Below, in pieces: positions 50,029 to 61,108 of a DNA stretch of 64,000 nt (position 1 is its first letter; every line of letters starts with the position of its first letter). Origin of the DNA: Pseudoflavonifractor sp. 524-17. Lineage in GTDB: Bacteria; Bacillota; Clostridia; Oscillospirales; Oscillospiraceae. The stretch is from positions 1-64,000 of the forward strand of contig NZ_QWEK01000020.1 in assembly GCF_009935845.1 (NCBI RefSeq), read 5' to 3'. The notes under the pieces are model-generated. The model made no database searches, had not been told where the DNA came from, and saw nothing but the letters and a program-made list of their open reading frames with translations. The position numbers and the translations under genes were made by a program.

Positions 50029-50955
50029 ATGTTAAAGTACATATTAAAGCGTCTGATCTCTCTTCTGCCAGTCATTATTGGCGCGACGCTCATTGTATAT
50101 CTCATTCTAAATATGGCCCAGGGGGATCCGGCGCGGATTATTCTAGGAGAGAACGCCACGCCGGAGGCCATCGCCCAGCTCCGGGAGGAGATGGGCCTCA
50201 ACGACCCCGTTCTGGTCCGGTATGGGCGGTACATGCTCAATCTGGTCCACGGAGACATGGGCACCTCTTACCGCACCAACGCCCCGGTTTCTGACGAGAT
50301 TTTCGCCCGGCTGCCCTATACGCTCTGGCTGGCGGCCGCGTCAATCATCATCTGCATTTTGCTGGCCCTTCCCCTGGGGACAATCGCGGCCATCAAGCAG
50401 AACTCCTTTTTGGACGGCCTGTGCATGGTGCTCTCCCTGCTGGGGGTGTCCATGCCCTCCTTCTGGCTGGGGCTGCTTCTGATTCTGCTGTTCTCCCTGA
50501 CGCTGGGCTGGCTGCCCCCCTTCGGCGCGGACGAGTGGAAGAGCGTGATTCTGCCTGCCTTCGCCCTGGCCGTGAGCTCAATGGCCTCCGTGGCCCGCAC
50601 CACCAGGGCCTCTATGCTGGAGGTCATCCGTCAGGACTACATCCGCACCGCCCGCAGCAAGGGCATCTCCCAGGGACGGGTCATCCGGCGGCACGCCCTG
50701 CGCAACGCCATGATTCCCACCATGACCTCCATCGGCATCCAGGTGGGCTTCCTGCTGTCCGGCTCGGTGCTGGTGGAGACCGTCTTCTCCTGGCCGGGGA
50801 TTGGCCGGCTGATGATCACCTCCATCCAGCAGCGGGACATCCCCACGGTGCTGGGCTGTATCATCATTTTCGCCATCTTCTTTTCCATTGTGAATCTCAT
50901 CGTGGATCTCCTGTACGGCTTTATCGATCCGCGGATGAAATCCCAATACGCGTAA
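50029..50955 (+). CDS. Opp/Dpp-type ABC permease, B subunit
   Basis: A 308-residue permease with six membrane segments. It starts with LKYILKRLISLLPVI, and the EAA motif region ARSKGISQGRVIRRHALRNAMIP at about 207-229 contacts the ATPases. AAGAGGAAGGGGAAGAGG precedes the ATG. Partner of the next permease. Confidence 0.93.
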   Translation: MLKYILKRLISLLPVIIGATLIVYLILNMAQGDPARIILGENATPEAIAQLREEMGLNDPVLVRYGRYMLNLVHGDMGTSYRTNAPVSDEIFARLPYTLWLAAASIIICILLALPLGTIAAIKQNSFLDGLCMVLSLLGVSMPSFWLGLLLILLFSLTLGWLPPFGADEWKSVILPAFALAVSSMASVARTTRASMLEVIRQDYIRTARSKGISQGRVIRRHALRNAMIPTMTSIGIQVGFLLSGSVLVETVFSWPGIGRLMITSIQQRDIPTVLGCIIIFAIFFSIVNLIVDLLYGFIDPRMKSQYA

Positions 50956-50967
50956 GGGGGGATAGTT

Positions 50968-51861
50968 ATGGCAGTACAAGCGGCGGCAAAGCCAGCATCC
51001 CGGGACGCCAGACGGCACAACAGCCAGATGTATGACGCCATGCGCCGGCTGGCCCAGAACAAGACGGCGGTCCTTGGGTTTATCATCATTCTCATCATGA
51101 TCCTCCTGGCCGTCTTTGCGGATGTGCTGTTCAACTATGAGCAGACGGTCATCAAGCAGAATTACGCCGAGATGTGCCAGGGGCCCTCCCTTGCCTACCC
51201 CTTCGGGACGGATGAGCTGGGCCGGGACATTCTGGCCCGTGTGATCCACGGGACCCGTGTCTCCCTGTCCATCGGGTTCGCCGCCACGATTATGGCGTCC
51301 TTCCTGGGCGGGGCCATCGGCGCCGTCTCCGGCTTCTACGGCAGGCGGGTGGACATGATTATTTCCCGGGTTATGGATATGCTCATGGCCATCCCGGGGA
51401 CCTTGCTGGCCATCGCCATTGTGGCGGCGCTGGAAACCTCCATGCGGAATCTTATTCTGGCCCTCACCATTTCCAGCATTCCCAAATTCGCCCGCATCAC
51501 CAGAGGGGCCGTGATGACGGTGAAAGACTGTGAGCACATCGAGGCCGCCCGGGCCATTGGGGCGAGAAACGGCACCATCATTATCCACCATGTGCTCCCC
51601 AACTGCCTGGCCCCCATTCTGGTGGAGCTGACCATCAGCGTCTCCTTCGCCATTCTCACTATTTCGGGCCTGAGCTTTCTGGGGCTGGGGGTACAGGCCC
51701 CCCGGCCGGAGTGGGGCGCCATGCTGGCCAGCAGCCGGACCTATATCCGGGACTACAGCTATATGACCTTTTTCCCCGGCCTGGCCATCATGCTGACCAT
51801 TCTGGCCTTCAATCTTCTGGGAGACGGCCTGCGGGACGCGCTGGATCCCAGACTCAAGTGA
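50968..51861 (+). CDS. Opp/Dpp-type ABC permease, C subunit
   Basis: A 297-residue permease. An N-terminal cytosolic stretch and OppC_N segment (RLAQNKTAVLGFIIIL), the FGTDELGRDILARVIHGTR motif at about 73-91 typical of DppC/OppC, and the EAA loop ARAIGARNGTIIIHHVLPN at about 193-211. AAGGGGGG precedes the ATG. Confidence 0.93.
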   Translation: MAVQAAAKPASRDARRHNSQMYDAMRRLAQNKTAVLGFIIILIMILLAVFADVLFNYEQTVIKQNYAEMCQGPSLAYPFGTDELGRDILARVIHGTRVSLSIGFAATIMASFLGGAIGAVSGFYGRRVDMIISRVMDMLMAIPGTLLAIAIVAALETSMRNLILALTISSIPKFARITRGAVMTVKDCEHIEAARAIGARNGTIIIHHVLPNCLAPILVELTISVSFAILTISGLSFLGLGVQAPRPEWGAMLASSRTYIRDYSYMTFFPGLAIMLTILAFNLLGDGLRDALDPRLK

Positions 51862-51874
51862 CAGGAGGGGCGAG

Positions 51875-52894
51875 ATGAGCGATCAGAAGAGACACGGCAG
51901 TCTGGCCCTGGACATCCAGGGCCTTGTGGTAGAATTTCACACCCTGGACGGGGTGGTACACGCGGTCAACGGCCTGGACCTGTCCATTGAGCAGGGGACC
52001 ACCCTGGGCCTGGTGGGGGAGACCGGGGCGGGGAAGACCACAACCGCTCTGTCCGTGCTGCGCCTGCTGGCCCAGCCCGCCGGGCGCATCCGCGCCGGGT
52101 CCATCCGGCTGGACGGGGAAGATCTGCTGGCCAAGAGCGAGCAGGAGATGGGGAAAATCAGGGGAAAACAGGTCTCCATGATCTTTCAGGACCCCATGAC
52201 CTCCCTCAATCCCGTGATGACCGTGGAGCGGCAGATCGCCGAGGTCATCGCCCACCACACCCGCCTGCCGGAGCGGCAGGCGGTGGAGCAGGCCAGACAG
52301 ATGCTGGAAACCGTCGGCATCCCGGGGGAGCGGGGCTCCGAATACCCCCACCAGTTTTCCGGCGGCATGAAGCAGCGGGTGGTCATCGCCATGGCCCTGG
52401 CCTGCTCCCCCCAGCTGCTCATCGCGGACGAGCCAACCACCGCCCTGGATGTGACCATCCAGGCCCAGGTGCTGGAGATGATGAAGCAGCTGCGGCAAAC
52501 ATATCAGATGTCCATGCTGATGATCACCCACGATCTGGGCATCGTGGCGGAGACCTGCGACCGGGTGGCGGTCATCTACGCCGGCCGCATTGTGGAGTAT
52601 GGCACCCTGGAGGATATCTTTGAGCACACGCTCCACCCCTACACTAGGGGGCTGTTCGACTCCCTGCCCAATCTGGAGGACCGCACCGCCCGGCTCAAGC
52701 CCATTCCGGGGCTGATGCCGGACCCGGCCAACCTGCCGGAGGGCTGCGCCTTCTGCACCCGCTGCGCCTACGCCACGGATCAGTGCGCCCAGCACAGGCC
52801 GGAGCGCTTCTACCGGACCCAGGAGCACTACGCGGAGTGCCACCGCTGCCGGCAGATCTGCTTTGAGAAGGGGGGAAGCGCCGTATGGGAGTAA
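51875..52894 (+). CDS. Opp/Dpp-type ABC ATPase, D subunit
   Basis: 339 residues. Walker A GETGAGKTT, signature FSGGMKQRV, Walker B LLIADEPTTALD. A C-terminal oligopeptide/dipeptide domain contains four cysteines (CAFCTRC...C) that in relatives bind an iron-sulfur cluster. It overlaps the next gene by 10 bp. Confidence 0.93.
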   Translation: MSDQKRHGSLALDIQGLVVEFHTLDGVVHAVNGLDLSIEQGTTLGLVGETGAGKTTTALSVLRLLAQPAGRIRAGSIRLDGEDLLAKSEQEMGKIRGKQVSMIFQDPMTSLNPVMTVERQIAEVIAHHTRLPERQAVEQARQMLETVGIPGERGSEYPHQFSGGMKQRVVIAMALACSPQLLIADEPTTALDVTIQAQVLEMMKQLRQTYQMSMLMITHDLGIVAETCDRVAVIYAGRIVEYGTLEDIFEHTLHPYTRGLFDSLPNLEDRTARLKPIPGLMPDPANLPEGCAFCTRCAYATDQCAQHRPERFYRTQEHYAECHRCRQICFEKGGSAVWE

Positions 52895-53844
52895 CATCCA
52901 CCGCGCCTCTGCTTCAGGTCAATCACCTGAAAAAGTACTTTAAAACGCCCCGGGGCACCCTCCACGCCGTGGACGACGTCACCTTCACCCTGGAGGCGGG
53001 GCGGACCTTGGGTGTGGTGGGGGAGTCGGGCTGCGGCAAGTCCACCATGGGCCGGGCCATCCTCCGCCTGCTGGAGCCCACCGGGGGCGAGGTACGCTTC
53101 GCGGGCGAGGATGTGAGCAAGCTCAGCCCCGCCCAGATGCGGGCCATGCGCACCAAGATGCAGATGATCTTTCAGGACCCCTTCTCCTCCCTGGATCCCC
53201 GCAAGTCGGTGGGCCAGACCATCGCGGAGCCCATCCGCCTGCACAGGCTGATCCGGGGGAAACAGGAACGGCAGGCGCGGGTTTTGGAGCTGATGGAGAC
53301 CGTGGGCCTGTCCGAGCGGCTGGTAAACGCCTACCCCCACGAGCTGGACGGGGGCCGGCGCCAGCGCATCGGCATCGCCCGGGCCCTGGCCGTCAATCCC
53401 AAATTCATTGTATGCGACGAGCCGGTGTCCGCCCTGGACGTGTCCATTCAGGCCCAGATCCTCAACCTGATGAAGGATTTGCAGGAGAAAATCGGCCTGA
53501 CCTATCTGTTCATCACCCACGACCTGTCTGTGGTCAACCACTTCTCAGACGACATTATGGTGATGTACCTGGGGCGGCTGGTGGAGAAGGCCCCTTCGGA
53601 GGACCTCTTCTCCCACCCCACACACCCCTATACAAAGGCGCTTCTCAGCGCCATCCCCATTCCCAAGCTCCACCGCGAGACAAAGCGGATTCTGCTCAAG
53701 GGGGAGATCACCTCCCCCATCGATCCGCCCAACGCCTGCCGGTTCGCCAACCGCTGCCCCCACGCCACCGATCAGTGCCGGCAGCAGGAGCCCCCATTGC
53801 GAGAGCGCGCCCCCGGCCACTTTGTGGCCTGCTTTAACCAATAA
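52885..53844 (+). CDS. Opp/Dpp-type ABC ATPase, F subunit
   Basis: 319 residues. Walker A GESGCGKST, Walker B IVCDEPVSALD, C-terminal domain with CRFANRCPHATDQC cysteines. The signature motif reads LDGGRRQRI in place of LSGGxxQR: the usual Ser is Asp. It pairs with the D subunit. Last gene of the importer operon. Confidence 0.93.
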   Translation: MGVTSTAPLLQVNHLKKYFKTPRGTLHAVDDVTFTLEAGRTLGVVGESGCGKSTMGRAILRLLEPTGGEVRFAGEDVSKLSPAQMRAMRTKMQMIFQDPFSSLDPRKSVGQTIAEPIRLHRLIRGKQERQARVLELMETVGLSERLVNAYPHELDGGRRQRIGIARALAVNPKFIVCDEPVSALDVSIQAQILNLMKDLQEKIGLTYLFITHDLSVVNHFSDDIMVMYLGRLVEKAPSEDLFSHPTHPYTKALLSAIPIPKLHRETKRILLKGEITSPIDPPNACRFANRCPHATDQCRQQEPPLRERAPGHFVACFNQ

Positions 53845-53857
53845 ATACCCTCTCTTT

Positions 53858-53890
53858 GCTGCCGGTCCCCACCTGGACCGGCAGCTTTTT
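53858..53890 (+). terminator. terminator of the peptide-type importer operon
   Basis: An 11-bp perfect stem (GCTGCCGGTCC at 53858-53868 with 53875-53885) and T5. Confidence 0.9.
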
Positions 53891-53955
53891 ATGCGCTCCG
53901 GGAGAAAAAAGAAGCGCACGCAGGTTTTCGCTGCGGTGCGCTCTCGTGTCACATA

Positions 53956-54843
53956 TTACCGGCACAGCCGGCGGAAGGCGGCAGGCTCTCTGGCGGAGAA
54001 GGTCCGCACTTCCCCTGTGCGGGGGTCCTCCAGGCGCAGCTCGTGGGCGTGGAGGCACAGCCGGCCCAGGGGGCGGCTCTCCGCGCCGTACTGCCTGTCT
54101 CCGGCGATGGGACAGCCTATCTCCGCCAGCTGCACCCGGATCTGGTTCTTCCGCCCGGTCTCCAGGTCAATGTCCAGCAGGGCGTACCCCCCGCCGGCGG
54201 CGATTACCTGATACCGGGTCACCGCCTCCCTGGCGTCCCCGCCGGGGCCCCCGGCATAGACCAGGTGGGTTTTGGTCTCCCGCAGATAGGACACCAGCCG
54301 GTCCTGGGCTTTGGGCGGGACGCCCTCCACCACCGCCCGGTACCCCCGGCGCAGCACCCGCCGGTCCCACGCCTCCTGAAAGGCCAGCTTTGTCTCCTCG
54401 TTCTTGGCAAAGAGCACCACGCCGGAGGTGTCCCGGTCCAGCCGGTGGACCACGAACACCCGCCCGCCCCGCTCCTTTTCCTCCCTGTACGCCCGGAGCA
54501 TGTGGTAGGCGGTGCGCACCTTCTCCCGCTCATTGGCGATGGTGAGCAGGCCGGCGGGCTTGTCGATGACGATAATGTCCCTGTCCTCATAGAGCACGGG
54601 GAAGGGCAGCGCCGGGGCGGGTTTCTCCTGCCGGGGCAGCAGCTCCACCCGGTCCCCCGGGGCCAGAGGACAGTCGTGGCGCTTGCGCGCCCGGCCGTTG
54701 ACCAAAAACTGCCCCCCGGACAGCATGGATTTTACATTATTCCTGGATTTCCCGGCCACATGGGCCAGAAGAAAGGGGAGCAGCGTGGTCTTCTCCTCTG
54801 CAACGCCCACCAGGGCAGGGCGCTTCTCGGCGGTGTCCTGCAT
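53956..54843 (-). CDS. RluA-family pseudouridine synthase (second copy)
   Basis: 295 residues with an N-terminal S4 domain (about 14-68) and a catalytic domain with HRLDRDTSGV at about 134-143. The RluA-type RKNQIRVQ motif follows. Distinct from the copy in the lspA operon. It probably modifies a different rRNA or tRNA site. ATG at 54843 has AAAGGAGA 5-6 nt upstream; the longer frame to 54945 has none. Confidence 0.9.
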   Translation of the reverse strand: MQDTAEKRPALVGVAEEKTTLLPFLLAHVAGKSRNNVKSMLSGGQFLVNGRARKRHDCPLAPGDRVELLPRQEKPAPALPFPVLYEDRDIIVIDKPAGLLTIANEREKVRTAYHMLRAYREEKERGGRVFVVHRLDRDTSGVVLFAKNEETKLAFQEAWDRRVLRRGYRAVVEGVPPKAQDRLVSYLRETKTHLVYAGGPGGDAREAVTRYQVIAAGGGYALLDIDLETGRKNQIRVQLAEIGCPIAGDRQYGAESRPLGRLCLHAHELRLEDPRTGEVRTFSAREPAAFRRLCR

Positions 54844-54914
54844 AACGGTCTCCTTTATCCCAACTTTTCTTATCGTTATCATACCATACCGCCGGAAAAA
54901 GCACAACAACCGCG

Positions 54915-54934
54915 CGCCCCGGGGAGGCGGGGCG
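54915..54934 (-). terminator. possible weak terminator of the nusA-infB-ribF operon
   Basis: CGCCCC/GGGGCG hairpin about 27 bp after the ribF stop on the minus strand, followed only later by T-rich sequence. Confidence 0.35.
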
Positions 54935-54960
54935 GCCCGGAACAATCCGGCCGCAATGTT

Positions 54961-55878
54961 TTACGTGCCTTGGAAGTAATCTCTGGTCTCCTCCGCGTTT
55001 TTCATCACCTCCCGGCGCAGGGCGTCCAGGCTGGGGAATTTCCGCTCCCCCCGCAGGCGGCGGTAGAACTCCATGCGGATGCTCCGGCCGTAGAGGTCCC
55101 CGCGGAAGTCCAGAATAAACCCCTCTGCGTTGACCTCGTCCCCGTCGTCCACGGTGGGGCGGGTGCCCACGTTGGTCACGGCCATACGGCTCTCCCCGTC
55201 CTCAAAGCACACCTTGCAGGCATACACTCCGTAGGCGGGGACCAGCACCCCCTTGGGGAAGCGCAGGTTCACCGTGGGGAAGCCCAGGCTGGAGCCCAGG
55301 CGCTTGCCGTGGGCCACCGTATTGGTCAGCGTGTGGGGGTGGCCCAAAAACTCCATAGCCCGCTCCATCTCCCCCTGGGCCACCAGCGTGCGGATGTAGG
55401 TCGAGGAGACGGTAATCCCGTCCCGCTCCACTCTGGGGATGATGTCGCAGCCGATGCCCAGCGCCCCGCACAGCGCCGACAGCCGCCGGGGATTTCCCTC
55501 CCCCTTGTATCCGAAGCGGAAGTCGTGCCCCGCCACCAGATGGGCCGCCCGGTGCTCTTTTACCAGATAATCCGTCACAAAGCTCCGCCAGGGCATCCCC
55601 ATCATCTGTTTATCAAACCTGGCCACAATTACGTCCTGTATTCCATAGCACCGCCGCATCAGATCCGCCCGATCCTCCGGGGCGCTGAGCAGGGGCTGAG
55701 GACTGCGGAGAATCAAACTCTCCGGGTGGACGTCGAAAGTCACTGCCGCGGGGGTGAGGCCGGTGCGCTCCGCCACCTCCGCCACCCGGCGCAGCAGGGC
55801 CCCGTGGCCCAGATGGACCCCGTCAAAAAAGCCCAGGGCGATTACATGTTTCGCTGCGTTTTCTCTGTCCACTGGCAA
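54961..55878 (-). CDS. ribF: bifunctional riboflavin kinase/FAD synthetase
   Basis: 305 residues. N-terminal FAD synthetase domain with GFFDGVHLGHGAL (about 16-28) and C-terminal riboflavin kinase domain with GKRLGSSLGFPTVNL (about 187-201). It makes FMN and FAD from riboflavin. The TTG at 55878 directly follows the truB stop, with GAGGTGTGA upstream; a GTG at 55872 is the alternative. Last gene of the nusA-infB operon. Confidence 0.93.
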   Translation of the reverse strand: MPVDRENAAKHVIALGFFDGVHLGHGALLRRVAEVAERTGLTPAAVTFDVHPESLILRSPQPLLSAPEDRADLMRRCYGIQDVIVARFDKQMMGMPWRSFVTDYLVKEHRAAHLVAGHDFRFGYKGEGNPRRLSALCGALGIGCDIIPRVERDGITVSSTYIRTLVAQGEMERAMEFLGHPHTLTNTVAHGKRLGSSLGFPTVNLRFPKGVLVPAYGVYACKVCFEDGESRMAVTNVGTRPTVDDGDEVNAEGFILDFRGDLYGRSIRMEFYRRLRGERKFPSLDALRREVMKNAEETRDYFQGT

Positions 55879-56751
55879 TCACACCTCGAAAAAGCTCTTA
55901 ATGGTATCCATTCTCCCCTGCCTCAGCCGCCCCAGCATGAGGAAGGCGCCGTCCGGCCCGTACACCCGGTAGTCCCCCTCCGCCCCCCGCTGGGGGAAAG
56001 AAGCCCCGTTGCGGATGGACTTCACCCGCCGTTCATCCACTGTCACCGCCGGATAGGCGGAGAAATAGGCGTCCACCGGCATAAGGCAGGCCTCCGCCTC
56101 CCCCCGCTGCGCCGCCCGGGCCAGCGCCTCCAGGGACAGGGCGTCCCCCGCGGTGAAGCCGCAGGCCATGGTCCTCCGCAGGGCGGACATGGCCCCCCCG
56201 CACCCCAGGGCCGCCCCAATGTCGTGGCACAGGGTGCGGATATAGGTCCCCTTGGAGCAGCGCACCCGGAGGATGAAGTCGCCGCCCTCCTGTCCCTCCA
56301 GGGTGAGGCTGCGGATGGTCACCGGCCGGGGCTTTCGCTCCACGCTCTCCCCCCGCCGGGCCAGCTCATAGAGCTTCTGGCCCTTGACTTTGATGGCGGA
56401 GTACATGGGGGGGACCTGAAAAATCTCCCCCCGGAAGGCGGCCAGCGCGCCCTCCACCTCCGCCGGGGAGAACGCCGCCGGCCGCTCTTCCAGTACCGTT
56501 CCGGTGATATCCTGGGTATCCGTGACAACGCCCAGGCGCAAGCCCGCCACATATTCCTTTTCGGACTCGCTGGCGAACTCCACCGCCCGGGTGGCCCGGC
56601 CCACGAAGACCGGCAGCACGCCGGTGGCCATGGGGTCCAACGTGCCGGCGTGGCCCACCCGCCGCTCGCCCAGCAGGCGGCGGCACTTCCCCACCACATC
56701 GTGGGAGGTCCACCCCTGGGGCTTATCAATCACAACAATTCCGTTGGCCAT
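55879..56751 (-). CDS. truB: tRNA pseudouridine(55) synthase
   Basis: 290 residues. It makes pseudouridine in the T loop of tRNAs. N-terminal VIDKPQGWTSHDVV and catalytic HAGTLDPMATGVL (Asp of GTLDP at about residue 39) are clear. RCSKGTYIRTL at about 167-177 is the second family motif. ATG at 56751 overlaps nrnA by 26 bp. Confidence 0.94.
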   Translation of the reverse strand: MANGIVVIDKPQGWTSHDVVGKCRRLLGERRVGHAGTLDPMATGVLPVFVGRATRAVEFASESEKEYVAGLRLGVVTDTQDITGTVLEERPAAFSPAEVEGALAAFRGEIFQVPPMYSAIKVKGQKLYELARRGESVERKPRPVTIRSLTLEGQEGGDFILRVRCSKGTYIRTLCHDIGAALGCGGAMSALRRTMACGFTAGDALSLEALARAAQRGEAEACLMPVDAYFSAYPAVTVDERRVKSIRNGASFPQRGAEGDYRVYGPDGAFLMLGRLRQGRMDTIKSFFEV

Positions 56752-57700
56752 GCTCCACCTGCCTGACGGCCGCCAAAACGGCCTGTTCCGCCTCTTCCAC
56801 TGTGCCGGGGACGCTGCATCCGGCGGCGGCGGCGTGTCCGCCCCCGCCCAGTCTGGCGCAGACCGCGCAGGCGTCCAGCCCGCCGCTGGTACGCACGGAC
56901 ACCTTGCAGCCCCCTTCTTCCAGCTCCCGGATGGTGATGCTGGTGTCCACTCCCTCAATCTGCCCCAAAAAGGCGGAGATGTCCTCCATATCCTCCTCGG
57001 TGGCCCCCGCCTCGGTCAGCAGGGAGCGTGGGATCAGGGCCACGGCGATCGCGCCTTCGTCATACCGGCGCATTCCCCGGACGATGAGCCCCTCCACCTG
57101 GAGGCGGGCCCAGCTCCTGGTGCGGAAGTGCCGCTTGCTCAGGGGGAAAGCGTCCATTCCCGTCTCCAGCAGGGCCGCCGCAGCCCGGTGGGTGGCGGCG
57201 GTGGTGTTGCTGTACTGAAAGCTGCCGGTGTCGGTGGCGATGGCCACATAGAGCGGCACGGCCATATCCGCCGTCACCGGCCCCAGGCGGGTCAAAATCT
57301 CATACACCAGCTCGCCGCAGGCCCCCCGGCCCGGGTCTACACAGGTGTTTTTCGCGAAAAAGGTCTGGGAGGGGTGGTGGTCAATGGCCAGATCCACCCC
57401 CCGGGCCAGCCACTGCTTTCCCGTGTCGGTGAAGAGGCCCTCCGCGGCGATGTCCACGCTGACTACGGTCTCCGGCTGAAACCCTTCCGGGGCGATGCAC
57501 CCCTCCAGGTAGGGGGTGAACAGGCTGGTCTCCCCGGTGCCGGGGCAGATGTGGGCGGTTTTGCCCAGCCGGCGCAGGCCCCGGCACAGCCCCGCGGCGC
57601 AGCCGATGGTGTCCCCGTCCGGCCGCCTGTGGGTGAGAATGAGGAATTGATCCCGCTCTCTCAGCCACTGGGCTGCCTGCCGGCAGGTCATCTCTCTCAT
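56726..57700 (-). CDS. nrnA: bifunctional oligoribonuclease/PAP phosphatase
   Basis: A 324-residue DHH-family phosphoesterase that degrades nano-RNAs and pAp. Motifs: RRPDGDTIG (about 25-33), the DHH of AIDHHPSQ (about 108-115), and the C-terminal DHHA1 GGGGHAAAAG (about 285-295). Its ATG overlaps the rbfA stop (ATGA). Confidence 0.92.
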   Translation of the reverse strand: MREMTCRQAAQWLRERDQFLILTHRRPDGDTIGCAAGLCRGLRRLGKTAHICPGTGETSLFTPYLEGCIAPEGFQPETVVSVDIAAEGLFTDTGKQWLARGVDLAIDHHPSQTFFAKNTCVDPGRGACGELVYEILTRLGPVTADMAVPLYVAIATDTGSFQYSNTTAATHRAAAALLETGMDAFPLSKRHFRTRSWARLQVEGLIVRGMRRYDEGAIAVALIPRSLLTEAGATEEDMEDISAFLGQIEGVDTSITIRELEEGGCKVSVRTSGGLDACAVCARLGGGGHAAAAGCSVPGTVEEAEQAVLAAVRQVEHGQRNCCD

Positions 57701-58092
57701 TCCTCCTCCTCCCCGTCCAGGACGATGTGGGCGTTGGCCGGGTTGGCTGGCTTGACCACCTCCGGGTCCCGGAGCATCTGTAAAATGTGGGCGCCCTTGT
57801 CAATGGAGTCGTCCGCCGCGAACTGAAGCTCCGGGGTGTGCCGCAGGGACAGCGCCCGGCCCAGCTCCCGCCGGAGATAGCCCCCTGCGGATTTCAGGCC
57901 CTTTACCACCTCCGCCGCGTCCCCCTTGTCCAGCACGCTGATATAGATCTTGGCGTAGCGGAGATCCGGCGTGGCCTCCACCGCGGTGACGGACACCAGA
58001 CCATGTACTCTGGGGTCCTTCACCGTGGGCAGCAGCGCCGCCAGCTCCCGCTGTATCTCCTCGTTAATCCGTCCAATCCGGTTGCTTGCCAT
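57697..58092 (-). CDS. rbfA: 30S ribosome-binding factor A
   Basis: A 131-residue KH-like protein that helps mature the 16S rRNA 5' end. Typical start NRIGRINEEIQRELA and central YAKIYISVL, RHTPELQF segments. ATG at 58092 has GAGGAGG 8 nt upstream. It lies downstream of the unrecognised 135-residue gene. Confidence 0.93.
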   Translation of the reverse strand: MASNRIGRINEEIQRELAALLPTVKDPRVHGLVSVTAVEATPDLRYAKIYISVLDKGDAAEVVKGLKSAGGYLRRELGRALSLRHTPELQFAADDSIDKGAHILQMLRDPEVVKPANPANAHIVLDGEEEE

Positions 58093-58105
58093 GGTGGTCC
58101 TCCTC

Positions 58106-58513
58106 TTAAACCGTGATATCAAAGCAGATTTCTTCCGCGTCCAGAAATTGTTTCAGGGCCTGTGTGTCAAAGTCCGCCAGCCTGCCCTGAAACCGGGTCG
58201 GGCGCTTTTTGTCTACATCGCCGCTCAGCCAGACGCTCCACAGCTCCAAAACCTCTCCCGAAGAGAAGTTTTCCGTCAGATATGCCCGCAGTTTCACCAG
58301 GTCAGTTTCTTCTTTTGCCATTACAAATTCATACCGGAAGGGCTTCATGGGCCAGCCCAGTTCGTCCACCGCGCGGCGGTAGTAGTGCAGCGGCTCCACT
58401 TTGAAGCCCTGCCGGAACGTGACGCTGTACCCGCCGCTGTACGAGGTATGTGACTCCTGAAAATTGCACAGGGGCAGTTCCTTGTCCGCTGCCAATACAT
58501 AGACACGGCTCAT
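58106..58513 (-). CDS. unrecognised 135-residue protein between infB and rbfA
   Basis: 135 residues, soluble and mixed alpha/beta, with many aromatic residues (YSGGYSVTFRQGFKVEPLHYYRRAVDEL near 24-52). The C-terminal half is acidic. I do not recognise a family. A strong TGGAGGAAGAGA site precedes the ATG at 58513, so it is likely expressed with the operon. It is separated from infB by a short palindromic repeat. Confidence 0.7.
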   Translation of the reverse strand: MSRVYVLAADKELPLCNFQESHTSYSGGYSVTFRQGFKVEPLHYYRRAVDELGWPMKPFRYEFVMAKEETDLVKLRAYLTENFSSGEVLELWSVWLSGDVDKKRPTRFQGRLADFDTQALKQFLDAEEICFDITV

Positions 58514-58536
58514 TCTCTTCCTCCATAAGCGAACAG

Positions 58537-58559
58537 AGGCGGGCGAAAACGCCCGCCCC
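58537..58559. repeat. REP-like palindrome between infB and the 135-residue gene
   Basis: GGCGGGCG/CGCCCGCC stem with an AAAA loop, flanked on the minus strand by GTAGGG. GTAGGGGCG-type palindromes are frequent intergenic repeats in Oscillospiraceae genomes (general knowledge). Only one copy is seen here. Confidence 0.5.
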
Positions 58560-58569
58560 TACGGTAAAA

Positions 58570-60981
<2,412 letters not shown>

Positions 60982-61108
60982 ATAAAGACACCTCCACTGT
61001 GGGACTTGCGCCAATGAGAAAATACAGCGTGCCGCTGCACTTTCTGATTGGAACAAGTCCCTGTCTTCTCATCTTTTCAAACGTTCTGTCCTTCCGCATC
61101 ACCGGGGC

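Noticed and set aside
54043-56766. 907-codon plus-strand frame opposite ribF and truB
   Set aside because: Shadow of three clear minus-strand genes with strong family motifs.
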